Source: Cristatella mucedo (lineage: Eukaryota; Bryozoa; Phylactolaemata; Cristatellidae). Taken from it: DNA of 30,500 bases. Each line of letters opens with the position of its first letter. Positions within the stretch are counted from its first letter, which is position 1. A model generated the notes under the pieces. It was not told where the DNA came from, ran no database searches, and saw only the letters and a program-made list of their open reading frames with translations. Both the position numbers and the translations under genes were made by a program. Positions 1-9,600 of the stretch are shown in pieces. The stretch spans positions 4,394,501 to 4,425,000 of the forward strand of contig WPIO01000017.1 of assembly GCA_009760855.2 (NCBI GenBank), in the 5' to 3' direction.

Positions 1-556
1 TGAGCCTGAGCGATCTCAACAGTTATGTCAAAAGATCGTCATACTTTAAAGTTTGCTGCAGCCCTACATTCTTTGGCTTCAGCTTCTACTTATCTATCAG
101 ACCTACTCCTCCACCAGGCTAGGCATCGTACCACCCGCTTTTCTGAATCTAATCATTTAGCTACACCTCGTACGCACCTCAAATCTTTTGGAGACCATGC
201 CGTCAGTTAGTAGGCTGTAGAAGTCTAAAAATCGCTACCGACTGACGGATGTCACGGCATGCCCTGACTTGACGACATTTAAAAATGAGCTGAACACTAG
301 TCTATTTATTACAGCCTTTAGCGGGTCCTTGTGATTCGTCCTTTTGTGCTTATGCGTGCTGACAATATGCATGCTGCCACTAAACATATTTGAGATTGAC
401 CTTGTGCATGTCACCTCTAACTATTGTATGCTTATTGACATTTAGCATATGAATACTAACCATTCAATCATGCTTCCTTTACACCATATGTAAAGTGCCT
501 AGAACGAGATTAAGTTCTCTGAGGGTGCTATAAAAATGTATTACTATTATTATAGT
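1..556 (+). mobile_element. LINE-A 3' fragment (C-terminal ORF2 remnant plus 3' UTR)
   Basis: This is the 3' end of an L2/CR1-type non-LTR retrotransposon, cut by the window edge. The frame at 25-210 reads the conserved C-terminal region after the reverse transcriptase (…YLSDLLLHQARHRTTRFSES…), closely matching the copies at 16.1 and 26.9 kb. After an early stop the 3' UTR continues with the family's 'GTGCTTATGCGTGCTGAC' stretch. It ends at about 540-556 with the family tail: a short stem-loop (AGATTAAGTTCTCT), 'GAGGGTGCTAT', then ATT repeats. It is a dead copy. Family assignment to L2/CR1 is from protein pattern only. Confidence 0.85.
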
Positions 557-1934
557 GCAATCAACGCTATCAGGATTTTACTATCGAGTCATTTATTATT
601 TACAGTTATATTTACCTTCTTGAAGTAGACGAGAATATGAACAAGGACAACTAGATAGTCTGTCATTAGAATGACTGTCCAGATGGGGATATTAAAGCCC
701 GCATTTGTGTTTTACAACCGGATGTCGCATACTACTGAGCTTAGCTTATCGATAGCAGCTGGTTTTTGTAAGGTCAAGGCACTGGGCTGCTCTTGAGCAA
801 CCCGCCTAGTTACTTCTCAGGGTGCTGCTAGATGTGTTTCAGTATAGCTTAGTGCAATTAGTTATTTGAGGTTTTACACAACGGTATGTTTTTGGGGCAG
901 TTTCCCGTACACTTCGATGGCTGGTGTCCTACTACATTAGGGATGTTGGCACCGATTTCTATGGCTGCTGCAGCCTGAAGCCGGCGAGGCCGCATGGCCT
1001 CAGGGGCGCAGTGGGCGGATTTTAGCTGTAGCGGATGTGAGCAATTTTTTAATTCTCTTACTCGATATCTCGAGCCACATAATTGCATTGCAGGATAAAA
1101 CGATCTCAAAGTTTTGGGCCTTGGGATCGTACGGTTTCAGAGCTCAAGCGGTTTCTTACATCTTTAACTCGCTGGGTTCCTGCAAGCACTGAAAGCTGTA
1201 AGCACCAAAAGGCGCCAGGCTGAGGCGCAGGCCACCGTGCCAGTGAATCCGCGCTTGCTTGCATTCAGGGTACTCAACAGCGCACTGCGAACTCGCCGCG
1301 ACGTCGCTGTGGGAAAATACAGGTAGCACGGCTTTGCGACGGTGTTCTGTGTGGATAGTAAAGCAAACCACCACCTGCAGCTGCTGCAATGTAAACAGAC
1401 GGCGGGCTGGCTTATCTGCCGAAACGCTTGCAGCGCGAGCGCCTGCATTATCGAAGCGGAGAAGCGATGACGGTGCGGTTTCTTTACTCAGACCGAGCTT
1501 TAATCGCAATCTCAGCTAGGTTAAGTAAGTTTTCCGCCATGTGATGTGCATCGGGCCGGTTGACCTTTCGAGCGCCTACACGACCAAGCGAAATCAGGCT
1601 GATGACCGAATCACTTACATCATCATATGGTTATGGAACGTAGGAAATGAGAGCGACAGAGAGAGCAAAATTGACTACGAAGAAGCTGAAGTAGGAAAGC
1701 TGACTGCGAAATACTACTACTCTGTGCCCAAAAAGCTACGACCTTGCAAGAGACCACGCACTGCCTGAAAAATTGAATAGTTTCAGCTGAATTAAAAAGA
1801 CGGCTCGGCTCTGACCTGGATCGGAACCAGGGTGGTAAGGCCTGTTTAGCAATAAGTAATGGGTTTGGATGATGCTATTTCATTTAAGGAGTAGAACACA
1901 TGACGTTTTTGGACTGTACGGTATAGCGTAGTGT
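557..1934. other. Unassigned stretch, no gene recognised
   Basis: No element or gene could be recognised. Bases 1150-1530 are GC-richer and open in several frames on both strands (for example 1259-1519 plus and 1156-1509 minus), as expected from base composition alone. The translations show no domain I know. A possible splice donor (CTAG|GTTAAG) lies near 1515-1525, so an exon cannot be excluded. The rest is ordinary intergenic sequence. Confidence 0.5.
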
Positions 1935-2180
1935 CTTGACAGACGTCATGACATTCACTGACATGACGACATTTAAGCAGAAGCTAGAAGTACAATTATT
2001 TCACAGCATTGGCTGGGCTTACGGGATTTGTACTTTATGTGATTATGCGGGCTGACACTGTGCGTGTTATCACTAAGCACATTCATGTGCTTTTTGTACA
2101 GCACACGTAAAGTGCCCGGAAAAAGATTAAGTTCTCTAAGGGTGCTATACACATTTTTTATTACTATTATTATTATTAGA
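1935..2180 (+). mobile_element. LINE-A 3' UTR fragment
   Basis: A 5'-truncated LINE-A copy. It starts in the degenerate C-terminus (the 'CTGACATGACGACATTTAA' stretch also seen at 16.5 and 27.2 kb). It runs through the 'TGCGGGCTGACACTGTGCGTG' region and ends in the stem-loop tail (AAAGATTAAGTTCTCT) with ATT repeats at about 2157-2180. Confidence 0.8.
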
Positions 2181-2336
2181 AAGCTTGTGCAACAGCTGTA
2201 GCAAATCAGCGTGTTGGAGCAAATTATAAGTGTCTGGGTTTTAAAAAGATGATCAAGAGTTAGACTATGGTCCGTTGTTTTTCTGCATGCTGCGAAGCTC
2301 AGATTACGTGAGGACAAACAAACGTTTTGTATTGGT

Positions 2337-2405
2337 AGGCCTAAGCGCCTAGAAAAAGATTAAGTTCTCTGAGGGCGCTTTATCAAGTGAATTATTATTA
2401 TTATT
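2337..2405 (+). mobile_element. LINE-A or SINE-B tail only
   Basis: Only the last ~70 bp of the shared tail is present: 'GCGCCTAGAAAAAGATTAAG', the right stem arm, 'GAGGGCGCT' and ATT repeats. It is either a very short 5'-truncated LINE-A insertion or a SINE-B remnant; the tail alone cannot tell them apart. Confidence 0.7.
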
Positions 2406-2457
2406 GCAGAAATCGTTTCAAAATAACGCCAGGAGTGCTAAGCGCAGGTCTGCTTCA

Positions 2458-2499
2458 AGAGAGAGAGAGAGAGAGAGAGAGGGGAGAGAGAGAGAGAGT

Positions 2500-2563
<64 letters not shown>

Positions 2564-2584
2564 GAGAGTGAGAGACAGAGAGAT
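2458..2584. repeat. (GA)n microsatellite
   Basis: A nearly pure purine GA repeat with a few GT, GG and TAG interruptions. Open frames on either strand (Arg-Glu or Ser-Leu repeats) are by-products of the repeat, not genes. Confidence 0.97.
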
Positions 2585-2732
2585 TGTAAACACATACAGC
2601 AAAAGACCCCTAGAAAATCTCCTCCTAATACTGCAGTCAGCTCCTACGTTACACACAAATGAGGCATACGCGCTTACAATGTGCCACCTGCTCGAGGATG
2701 TTCCCATCAATTATGTAATCGTTATTTCTATA

Positions 2733-2815
2733 CAACATCTGCAAAGTGCCTAGAAAGAGAATCGGTTATCTGAGGGTGCTATTCAAATGTATTAGTATTA
2801 TTATTATTATTACTC
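2733..2815 (+). mobile_element. LINE-A tail fragment
   Basis: A third isolated tail: 'AAAGTGCCTAGAAAGAGAAT', a diverged stem-loop, 'CTGAGGGTGCTATTCAAATG' and ATT repeats. Only the 3' end of the element was inserted or survives. Confidence 0.75.
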
Positions 2816-2944
2816 ATCGATCAAAGACCGGTATTGGGCTACGTAGACGGACGGCAGGCTTAGAACTCGGCAGGGGTAGAAAATGGCCTCGTGGCACATT
2901 AATATTATGTAGCCACTGAGAAGGAGCCACTCTGTAATGCATCT

Positions 2945-3180
2945 CTGGTGGTTAGGAAGTAGTTCTGATAGGTAGGCTAGAGCCAGAAATGGAAGGACCT
3001 AAGCATGAATGATGCAACCTTGACGTCGCTACGCTGCTTGATTGGGAGCCAGTGCAGGTCGGGGGAAAGCGGTGTGGTGTGGCAACTGTGACTCTCACGA
3101 AAGACGAGCATAGCTGCAGAGCTTTACGCCAATTGTAAGCGCCTGATTGAACAAGCCTGTCGATCAGCGAGCATAAGTTG
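2945..3180 (-). mobile_element. LINE-A ORF2 C-terminal fragment, antisense
   Basis: The reverse complement matches the C-terminal coding part of LINE-A at 16.15-16.40 kb over about 230 bp. Shared blocks include 'GAGCCAGTGCAGGTCGG' and 'TGGCAACTG', which encode the opposite-strand 'CH…TxLHWLP' region. Small indels break the frame, so no long open frame appears. The 5' and 3' ends of the element are missing. Confidence 0.8.
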
Positions 3181-3204
3181 TTTACATAGATATCTTAAGC
3201 CCCA

Positions 3205-3357
3205 GGATCTTAGCCAAGGGTTAAGGTGCTCGCTCTTCACGACAGAGGTCGTGGGTTCGAACCCTGCAGCGGGCGATTCTTTATTGCCCACTGCAAGCGG
3301 CGGGGATAGCCGTTAAGGCTCTTCTACCACTATACAAATGTGGCTGTTGAATCATTT
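3205..3357 (+). mobile_element. SINE-A (tRNA-derived)
   Basis: A tRNA-derived short interspersed element. An A-box-like stretch (TTAGCCAAGGGTTAAGG) is followed about 35 bp later by a good B box (GGTTCGAACCC), together an internal RNA polymerase III promoter. The body continues with 'GGCGATTCTTTATTGCC', 'GATAGCCGTTAAGGCTC' and 'ACTATACAAATG' and ends near 'CTGTTGAATCA'. Related copies lie at 5.28, 11.70 and 30.0 kb (minus). Confidence 0.85.
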
Positions 3358-3589
3358 AATCCTTAATGAATGCGCTCGAAAGGAAGTGTGTCAATTGGTT
3401 GGGGATAACATGCGCAACCTCAAGACGCAAAAGATTAAAATGAAAAATGCATACGATCCGGAAAATGTTGTGGGGGAGCAGATAGATTTCGAACGAACTT
3501 TTAAGCTTAAGGTTGAGGCGGCATGTGGTTGACGTAAGTTTTTATTGATATCCAGGCATTTGGAGCATTCAATCCGAAGGCACGATGTC
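3358..3589. other. Unassigned
   Basis: No gene recognised. A 64-codon open frame (3338-3532 plus) begins inside the SINE and has no recognisable domain; it is probably chance. Confidence 0.5.
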
Positions 3590-3760
3590 TATGAGATTTG
3601 AGATTCGTCAGAGGCATAGCAAAAACACTTGAATCAGCGGGTGGTACGACGTTAACCCAGCTTATTAGGCAGGGAGTATTTTGCATCGGTAGGCCGGAGT
3701 AAAAGAGCGATGGGAATATAAAACTGACAGGCAGAACCTTGAAATCGAAGGACTACTAAT
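3590..3760 (-). mobile_element. LINE-A ORF2 C-terminal fragment, antisense, strongly decayed
   Basis: The minus strand aligns to the LINE-A region coding for '…SLHS.APAYLSD.L…HRTT.FSES…'. The shared blocks include 'GGGTGGTACGA', 'GGGAGTAT', 'GATGGGAATAT' and 'AACCTTGAAAT'. It overlaps in content with the fragment at 2945-3180, so it is a separate insertion rather than a continuation. Many indels; no open frame remains. Confidence 0.6.
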
Positions 3761-3884
3761 AATTTAGGCGTTCTTCTCATTGCAGCTTAAAGCTTGAAAG
3801 CTTCCTTGAGAAGGCTGCTGCCACAACTAGCCGTCACGTTCGATCTCTGTCATAAGGGACCGTCCACCAAGGTGGGTTGCAAAA

Positions 3885-4375
3885 CATCTATCTATCTCTC
3901 AGGATCTGCCCAGGCTGGACTACTACAATAAAGTTTTGGTTTGGCCAACGAAAAACCTGCTGAGGCTTTGCAGCTGGCGATAAACTAGGCTGCGAGGCTT
4001 CCAAAAAGATCTCAGAGGTTCAGTCATGTGTCTCTGTTGTTTAAAAAACATCGATGGCTTCTAGTCGATCAACAGATGTGGAGAAAAGTTATTCTAACAC
4101 TGCTCCTCAAGGCCCACCGTGCCTTGGCTCCTTCATAACTAACGGAACTGCGACACCAGTTTCAGCCTCCTCTTCCACCAGGTCCATGGACAATAAATTA
4201 GTGGTTCCATTCATCCGCTAACAGACCACTGATGACAGAAGCTTTTGCTGTGCAGGTCTTAGCCTGTGGAACTCACTTCCACAAGTCTTGAGAAACGACA
4301 TCATATCAGCATTGCTGAGCTGCTACCTTCGTGCTATGCATTAACCGCAAGCGTCTTACCGCACTGTCACGAAGA
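3885..4375 (+). mobile_element. LINE-B ORF2 C-terminal fragment
   Basis: A second L2/CR1-type family, distinct from LINE-A. The broken plus-strand translation contains 'LDYYNKVLV', then a decayed block corresponding to 'LHWLP…QRI', then 'ALAPS'-like and 'LRS'-like pieces. It ends in a block equivalent to 'DRSFS…PRLWNSLPQ' (4235-4300, 'CTGTGGAACTCACTTCCACA'). The better copy at 17.55 kb confirms the match, including the downstream 'CTGAGCTGCTACCTTCGTGC'. Stops and frameshifts throughout. Confidence 0.7.
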
Positions 4376-5121
4376 CCTTTAAGTATGTATGACCTAAGTC
4401 CATACGTCGGAATGTCGCCTGTGCATTGACTTGCTAGGCAGTGGCAATGTCTAGGCATGCCGCCCGAGTTTTTGACGCGGTACCTAGCTTAAAGTAGCAG
4501 GACTTGACTACGGAGCTGACGTCAGTGAATGCAGCATAGGGTCAGTTTGGAAATGGATACCCAGTGGAGCCGTGCAGAGGTTACACGAGCTAAGCTGGCC
4601 GAGACCGTTTTGGAACTAGGCTTTCCAGTTTCCGATTAGTATCTCGGGATCGCTAGCGCTCGCTTGCTTGCGCTGTCACGTGACCAAGCTTCAGCAGCTC
4701 GCTCGCTGCGGTCTTGGCAGCCAGACAAGCTGGATACGCGCCTGTCTGCGCACCGTCTGTAAACATCGTAGGCAATGGTCTTCTCTCGTACTCTCATTTC
4801 CGTATGGAAAAGTAGCCAGTGACGTATGGCGTGCTCTTTTCCTCTGGCTACAGCCGATGTGTGCGCCAATGGCCGCTAAAAGCTGCTCGTGCTCATTCTG
4901 CGATGCGCGGTCGGGTACCGGAGCGACGTGGGAAAAACTGACAAGATATCAAAGGAAGTTTATAGGAAATTGAAAGCAAGTCTTTTGGAGCCTGAAATTG
5001 GCTGCTACGGTCTCGCGCTCAGCCCTGCAGCTCCGGGCGTTTCACATCCTAAGACCAACGAATTGTATCTATTGATCTGCTCCTTCAGAGAAGCGGTGAG
5101 CCCGTCACGTGCCATCGCAGG
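4376..5121. other. GC-richer unassigned stretch with promoter-like motifs
   Basis: No gene recognised. Open frames at 4636-4973 on both strands have no known domain. Several motifs of animal promoters fall within 400 bp: a full CRE (TGACGTCA) at 4517-4524, a palindromic E-box (GTCACGTGAC) at 4675-4684, a CRE half-site near 4820 and a CCAAT motif (GCCAATGG) near 4865. These are short motifs and may be coincidental; no transcript is shown. Confidence 0.3.
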
Positions 5122-5571
5122 CAGTGGCGGAGCGAGGATTTGTATCTAGGGGGCAAGACTACTGGCCACACTTTTATGTAGAGTGCAAGACCAGCAAGAT
5201 TCTCAAATAGGCGGGCCAGACTTACAATTCATGAAAAAGTCTGTGCGGAAAATCGTAGCATTTATATGCTACGAACTGAGACGTAATGGCTCACTAGGTA
5301 AGGCGCTTGCTTTTCACGACCTCGGCCCCGAGATCGTGGGTTCGAATCCTGAGGTCGGTGATCCTGTATCGCCATTGGAAGCGGTGGTGATAGCCGTAAA
5401 GGCTCTTCCGTCGCTATACAAAAAGAGGCTGTTAAATCAGCTAGCATTGAGGGAAAATGGTAGCGTACTTTCTTCATTGGCGACGGTCGCGGGACGCTAG
5501 GAATCGCTGCGGCCCAGCTCGACGCCCCCGCCCCCCTAGGAGATGCAAATGGCCCCGCCACTCCGCCACTG
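5122..5571. mobile_element. Non-autonomous hAT-like MITE
   Basis: The ends are inverted repeats: CAGTGGCGGAG at 5122 and its complement CTCCGCCACTG ending at 5571. Looser pairing continues inward (…TTTGTATCTAGGGGG against …TTTGCATCTCCTAGGGGG in complement). Flanks 5114-5121 (ATCGCAGG) and 5572-5579 (GCCGCAGG) form an 8-bp target duplication matching at 6 of 8 bases. A CAGTG…CACTG terminus with an 8-bp duplication is typical of hAT elements. It encodes no transposase, so it would depend on one elsewhere. A SINE-A copy is nested inside (5281-5444). Confidence 0.72.
5281..5444 (+). mobile_element. SINE-A nested in the hAT-like MITE
   Basis: The tRNA-like head contains an A box (TGGCTCACTAGGTAAGG) and a B box (GGTTCGAATCC). 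Between them is a near-perfect inverted repeat, CACGACCTCGG against CCGAGATCGTG. The tail reads 'GTCGCTATACAAAAAGAGGC' and 'GTTAAATCAGCTA'. It lies wholly within the MITE, so it inserted after the MITE or was carried by it. Confidence 0.85.
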
Positions 5572-5579
5572 GCCGCAGG

Positions 5580-6098
5580 ATCCTGTTATCTGAGAAAGGA
5601 AGAGAGAGCTAGTACCATTCGCATCCGCGGCTTTCGCGCAAGACAAGAAGCTAAGTTGGCCGCCTCAACAAATTAGCCGCCCACCATCATAAATGACTGG
5701 CCGGGAGAGGAGGTAGGCTGCGGCTGGCCGGACCGATTCAGTCGCGGCGAGATCGTGCTACGGTGTCCAGCGTGCGATTGGACGCCTCGGCAGGTCACAG
5801 GTCGACGAGGGGACATTTAGTAGTCGCCACATCGTCCCCTCTTTTCTCGAACGGTTGCTGATTAAAATCCCGTCCCGTCCGCCGCGCCACGTAAGACCAG
5901 CCGTTGGATCAGTCTTATTGACTAGACAATGCTAGCACAGTTCACTGCGAATAGCTGAAAGCGAGCTCGTACTGTGCGCTTCGTGCGTCCATTTTCTCTG
6001 GCCGGAGCTGCCTATTGCAGCATCTGATGGAAGCACGAGCATAGTCAGGCAGAAGAGACCTGGCCTTTATTGCTCTCGCAGGGCAGGTAATTCGTCTA
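5580..6098. other. GC-rich unassigned stretch
   Basis: No gene or known element recognised. It is CpG-rich for this window (for example around 5630-5880) but no convincing open frame or splice structure was found. Confidence 0.5.
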
Positions 6099-6590
6099 GA
6101 GAGAGAGAGAGAGAGACAGAGAGACAGGGGGACACCGAGTGAGAAAGAGAGAGAGAGAGGGAGAGAGAGAGAGAGAAAGAGAGAGACAGACCGACAGAGA
6201 TGAAGAGAGAGCGACAGAAATAGACAGAGAGTGAGACAAAGAGACAGAGAGACAGAGACAGATACAGACAGACAGACAGCGAGACACAGAGAGAGAGAGA
6301 CAGAGACAGAGAGAGAAGAGAGAGACAGAGAGACAGGGGGACACCGAGTGAGAGAGAGAGACAGAGAGAGAGAGAGACAGAGAGAGACAGAGAGACAGAG
6401 AGACAGAGAGACAGAGAGACAGAGAGACAGAGAGACAGAGAGACAGAGAGACAGAGAGACAGAGAGACAGAGAGACAGAGAGACAGAGAGACAGAGAGAC
6501 AGAGAGACAGAGAGACAGAGGCAGAGAGACAGAGACAGAGAAAGACAGAGAAAGACAGAGAGAGAGATGGAGAGAGGAAGAGAGAGCACA
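6099..6590. repeat. GA / GACA microsatellite complex
   Basis: A purine-rich array built from GA and GACAGA units. The part at about 6385-6520 is regular with an 8-bp period (AGAGACAG). The phrase 'CAGGGGGACACCGAGTGAGA' occurs twice, at about 6125 and 6334, 209 bp apart, so part of the array was duplicated as a block. The 231-codon minus-strand frame (Leu-Ser-Val repeats) and the plus-strand Arg-Glu frame are by-products of the repeat. Confidence 0.95.
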
Positions 6591-6596
6591 GTGTCA

Positions 6597-6884
6597 GCGC
6601 ATAAATACATAAAGGATGAATCCCAAAGATCCACCAAATGATGGGAAGAATAGGGGCGTTTTTAGCTTATTCTTAAATGTCACAAAGTCAGAAGTCGTCG
6701 TTACGTCAGTCGGGAGTGAGTTCATGTCTGTGAAAGTATAGGAGCTAAAGCACACTCTCCAAAGGAATTTAGGCTTAAACGAGTTATAGATTTGAGGTTT
6801 GAGTCAGAAAAGCCGGTGTTACGAAGCCTAGCCTGGTGGGGGAGTAGTCCTGATAGAATTGTAGGAGCCAGTAACAGAACCTTA
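6597..6884 (-). mobile_element. LINE-A ORF2 C-terminal fragment, antisense
   Basis: On the minus strand this reads the LINE-A C-terminus: '…LLAPTILSGLLPHQARLRNT', then 'GFSDSN', then a decayed '…SFGE' block. Downstream is the equivalent of 'TTTAAG…CACCTATTT'. Its 5' side is joined directly to the ATT tail of the next LINE-A copy (6885 onward), and its 3' side stops at the GA array. It was therefore split or truncated by later events. Confidence 0.85.
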
Positions 6885-7259
6885 AAATAATAATAAGGAT
6901 AATACACTTGATAAATCGCTTCCAGAGAACTCAATCTCTTTCTAGGCGCTTTACATTTGCTGCAAAGGAACTACGATCGAATGGTGTGCGGTACCATGCT
7001 TGATAAACAACATGAATAACGTGGTTAGGGGTGATATACACAGAGTCAGCATGCAAGTGTGGTTAGTGGCAGCATGCACAGTTTCAGCACGCATAAGCAC
7101 ATCAAGGACGAATCACAGGGACCCACTAAATGCTGTCCTAAATAGGTGTGTTTTTAAGTTCCTTTTAAATGTGGTCAGGTCAGGGGATATTGTGACGCAA
7201 GTTGGGAGGGAGTTCCACGCTTTGGGAGCATACGAACTAAGGTTGTTTCATCATTCAAT

Positions 7260-8060
7260 TTAAGAATGTTTGCTGCCATCCAAGTGCAGATAGCATCATT
7301 TATGCAGTATGGGAGTTGAGAAAATTCGACGTGTTCGAGGGCTGAGAGGGATCAAAGCAAAGGTACAACTGAATGTCATCCGTATAGAAGTGAAGAACTA
7401 GATTGTGCTTGGCAATCACATCGGCAAGTAGGAGAGTATAAACCGTGAAAAGAACCGGACCAAGTACGGAGCCCTGAGGTATTATTATTATTATTGAGTA
7501 TTATATTTCAGAGGTACCTCAGATTATCTTTGTCCATTCACGTCAATACTCTGAGCCTCCCTCTGAGATTGAACCTGAACCATTGCAGAGCAATGCCAGT
7601 GATGCCCAGGTGAGATTAGAGGCGCTCTAGAAGAACTTTGTGATCGATAGTATCAAAAGCTGCCAAAAAATCGAGCAAAACAAGCAAAGATACTCTACCA
7701 ATGTCTGCATTCCTAAGTAGGTCGTTGTATATCCGAAGCAATGCTGACTCAGTGGAGTAATTAGCTCTAAAGCCAGATTGGAACTTACTAGCAAGGTTTG
7801 AAGTTTCAATATATGAGTTCAACTGGTCTGCCACGACTCGTTCCAGTGTCTTTTATGGGAATTATAGAAGGAAGAATGAGCGGTAATTGCTCAAGTTCTC
7901 TTTGTTAAGTGTTGCTTTCTTGAGAAGTGGCCTGACTACAGCTTTTTTATAGGTGCTGAAACATGAAGGCTAATGACAAACTAATTACGTTATTTATGCA
8001 TATCAGCAGCAGATCAATGCAACGTAGAAGCAGGACAGTGGGGATAGGGTTCTAAGGACT
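7260..8060 (-). pseudogene. LINE-A reverse transcriptase domain, broken
   Basis: This enzyme would copy the element RNA at the nicked target. The decayed N-terminal part (7835-8060) still shows the pattern corresponding to '…PLLKK…NYRP…KTLERVVADQL'. The open part (7616-7834) gives 'SKFQSGFRANYSTESALL' and 'LLDFLAAFDTIDHKVLLERL', the first catalytic Asp block. Further on are 'GSVLGPVLF' (about 7440-7480) and '[11 protein letters not shown]' (about 7365-7392). The last is the YxDD active site with Thr in place of the usual Ala; both Asp residues remain. Stops and frameshifts, plus the ATT run at about 7484-7500, inactivate it. Confidence 0.87.
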
Positions 8061-8689
8061 GGTTGTCTTATTTGATTGGGATATTAACTTCAGGACGAGA
8101 TCACCAGTGACCTGCTTGAATGTAGACATTCAGGTGCTGCAAGGAATTGAGGGACAACACTCTAGGGAGAAAGCTGCCATCGCAGGGATGGACACCCTGA
8201 TCTTGTCTATCTTCTGCACAAAGAATCGAGAGAAGCGATCGGATAGATCATCACAAGGATCATCAAGTAAGAAACTAACCTGTGAGCGGTTGAGGAGATT
8301 GGTTGATCGTTGACAGCAGCATTTTGCATATGTGATTCAACAACGTTTTTATAGAAGCTAGACTTGGCCTTTGCTAGGATCGATTGGTACGACCTACAGT
8401 AGTCTTCATATGCTTGTCGATGGACAGTCAGTCCTGATCTTTGTATGCTTTCTCAAGCTTGCGCTTAGTAGACCTGGCTAGTTTAATGTCTGTGGTAAAC
8501 CATAAGCCGTCTGGACGAGGGCGAACAATGCACTTAGTCAGAGGTGTAAACTCGTAGAGCATGTCAGATAGTGTCGCGTTGTAGCTATCTAACGATGGTG
8601 ACAAATATGATGGGGACTGAGCAGCAGAGGCGAGCCAGATATTCTCGCACGGACAGAATCGATGTCATGGGTCTTGAGGTTACACGATC

Positions 8690-9367
8690 AACGGGTGATT
8701 TGAAAGGAGGAGGAGGAGGAGGGCACACATTGTAGACTGAATGAGATCTGCATGTGGTCAGATAAGCAGGATTTGATAATAATTGGTGATGACAAAGTGC
8801 AGTTGTATGAGAAAATTTGGTCGAGTGTGTGACCCTTGATATGAGTAGGGCTATGCACATGAGGCACAAGAGACAGTGAGTCAGTCAATGCACGAAATTT
8901 AGTGCTGAAGGCGTCAGATGAGTTATCAAGGTGAATTTTTCAATCACCCATAACCAGGAAGGATCGATTTCTTGCACACAGAATCAAAATAAGATTGAAG
9001 AAATCTGAGATAAAGGAAGACTTTGATACCTCGTGGGCAATAGACTACTGCCACCGTCGGTAGCTTTTTTTCAGCCGAAATCGAGACAATCGATTCAAAA
9101 GACTGATTCGAGGATACTGCAAATGGCTTGAAGTTGAATTTCAAGCGCACGATAACAGCAACTCCAGTTTCGATTGATCTAGGGGTGTGAGAAACCAGTC
9201 GGGGCTGCGTCATTAATTTCCGGGCAGTTAGCCAATTTTAGCCAAGTTTCACTCAAGGCGTGCAGGTCGAGACCATTTTCAGATATAAGGTCGCTTATAA
9301 CTGGAGATTTATTGCACACTGAGCGAGGATTCCAAAGGCAAGCGTTAAGTTGGGCCGCCGGAGTCAT
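8690..9367 (-). pseudogene. LINE-A endonuclease (APE-type) domain, broken
   Basis: In L2/CR1-type elements this domain nicks the target DNA so that reverse transcription can start. The first piece (9179-9367) reads '…NACLWNPRSVCNKS…' and 'LDLHALSETWL', the usual start with the conserved Asn and the Glu of the 'ETW' motif. The second piece (8944-9213) reads '…GVAVIV…' and '…VAVVYCPRG…', the middle of the fold. The third piece (8688-8888) reads 'THIKGHTLDQIFS' and 'CLSDHMQIS', where SDH is the catalytic C-terminal motif. The pieces lie in different frames, so at least two frameshifts separate them. Catalytic motifs are still readable, suggesting moderate age. Confidence 0.85.
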
Positions 9368-9600
9368 AAGATGACAATGATGACAACTAAGTCAGAGAGA
9401 TTCACAGTGATGCATGTGGGAGAGCGTGCTGAGCGGTTCGAGACAATGCTAGCACCAAACGAGCGGACACGCAGCTCGCAGTTCCAGCCAAATGAGCGGC
9501 GTCTAAGCTGGCGGCTCCGGCCACCGCTACGGCTCCGGGGCGCTTTTCTTTTGTTAATGCATAATTCACGAATCTTAGCAGCAACAGTAACACATATAGG

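Larger units (their letters stand above)
6885..9600 (-). mobile_element. Nearly full-length LINE-A retrotransposon (L2/CR1-type), decayed
   Basis: This is the most complete autonomous element in the window. Read on the minus strand it runs from an arginine-rich 5' coding stretch (9400-9600), through an endonuclease (8690-9367), a reverse transcriptase (about 7260-8060) and the C-terminal region (about 7080-7260). The 3' UTR follows, ending in the stem-loop tail and ATT repeats at 6885-6960. About 2.7 kb in this order, without an RNase H domain or long terminal repeats, fits L2/CR1-type LINEs. Several frameshifts and stops divide the frame, and an ATT run at about 7484-7500 interrupts the reverse transcriptase, so it cannot be active. 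The 5' boundary is uncertain. Confidence 0.85.

Noticed and set aside
1156-1519. Overlapping open frames on both strands in the GC-rich block.
   Set aside because: No recognisable domain and open in several frames at once, which fits base composition better than coding.
3205-3357. A genuine tRNA gene at the A/B-box sequences of the SINEs.
   Set aside because: The A-to-B spacing and flanking arms do not fold into a full cloverleaf with paired acceptor ends, and the same body and tail recur at several sites, as in SINEs.
4636-4973. Open frames on both strands near the palindromic E-box.
   Set aside because: No known domain and no clear start or splice context; kept only as a possible regulatory stretch.
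5942-6637. 231-codon minus-strand frame rich in Leu, Ser and Val, and the 136-codon plus-strand Arg-Glu frame.
   Set aside because: Both are translations of the GA/GACA microsatellite; codons follow the repeat unit and no other coding signal exists.
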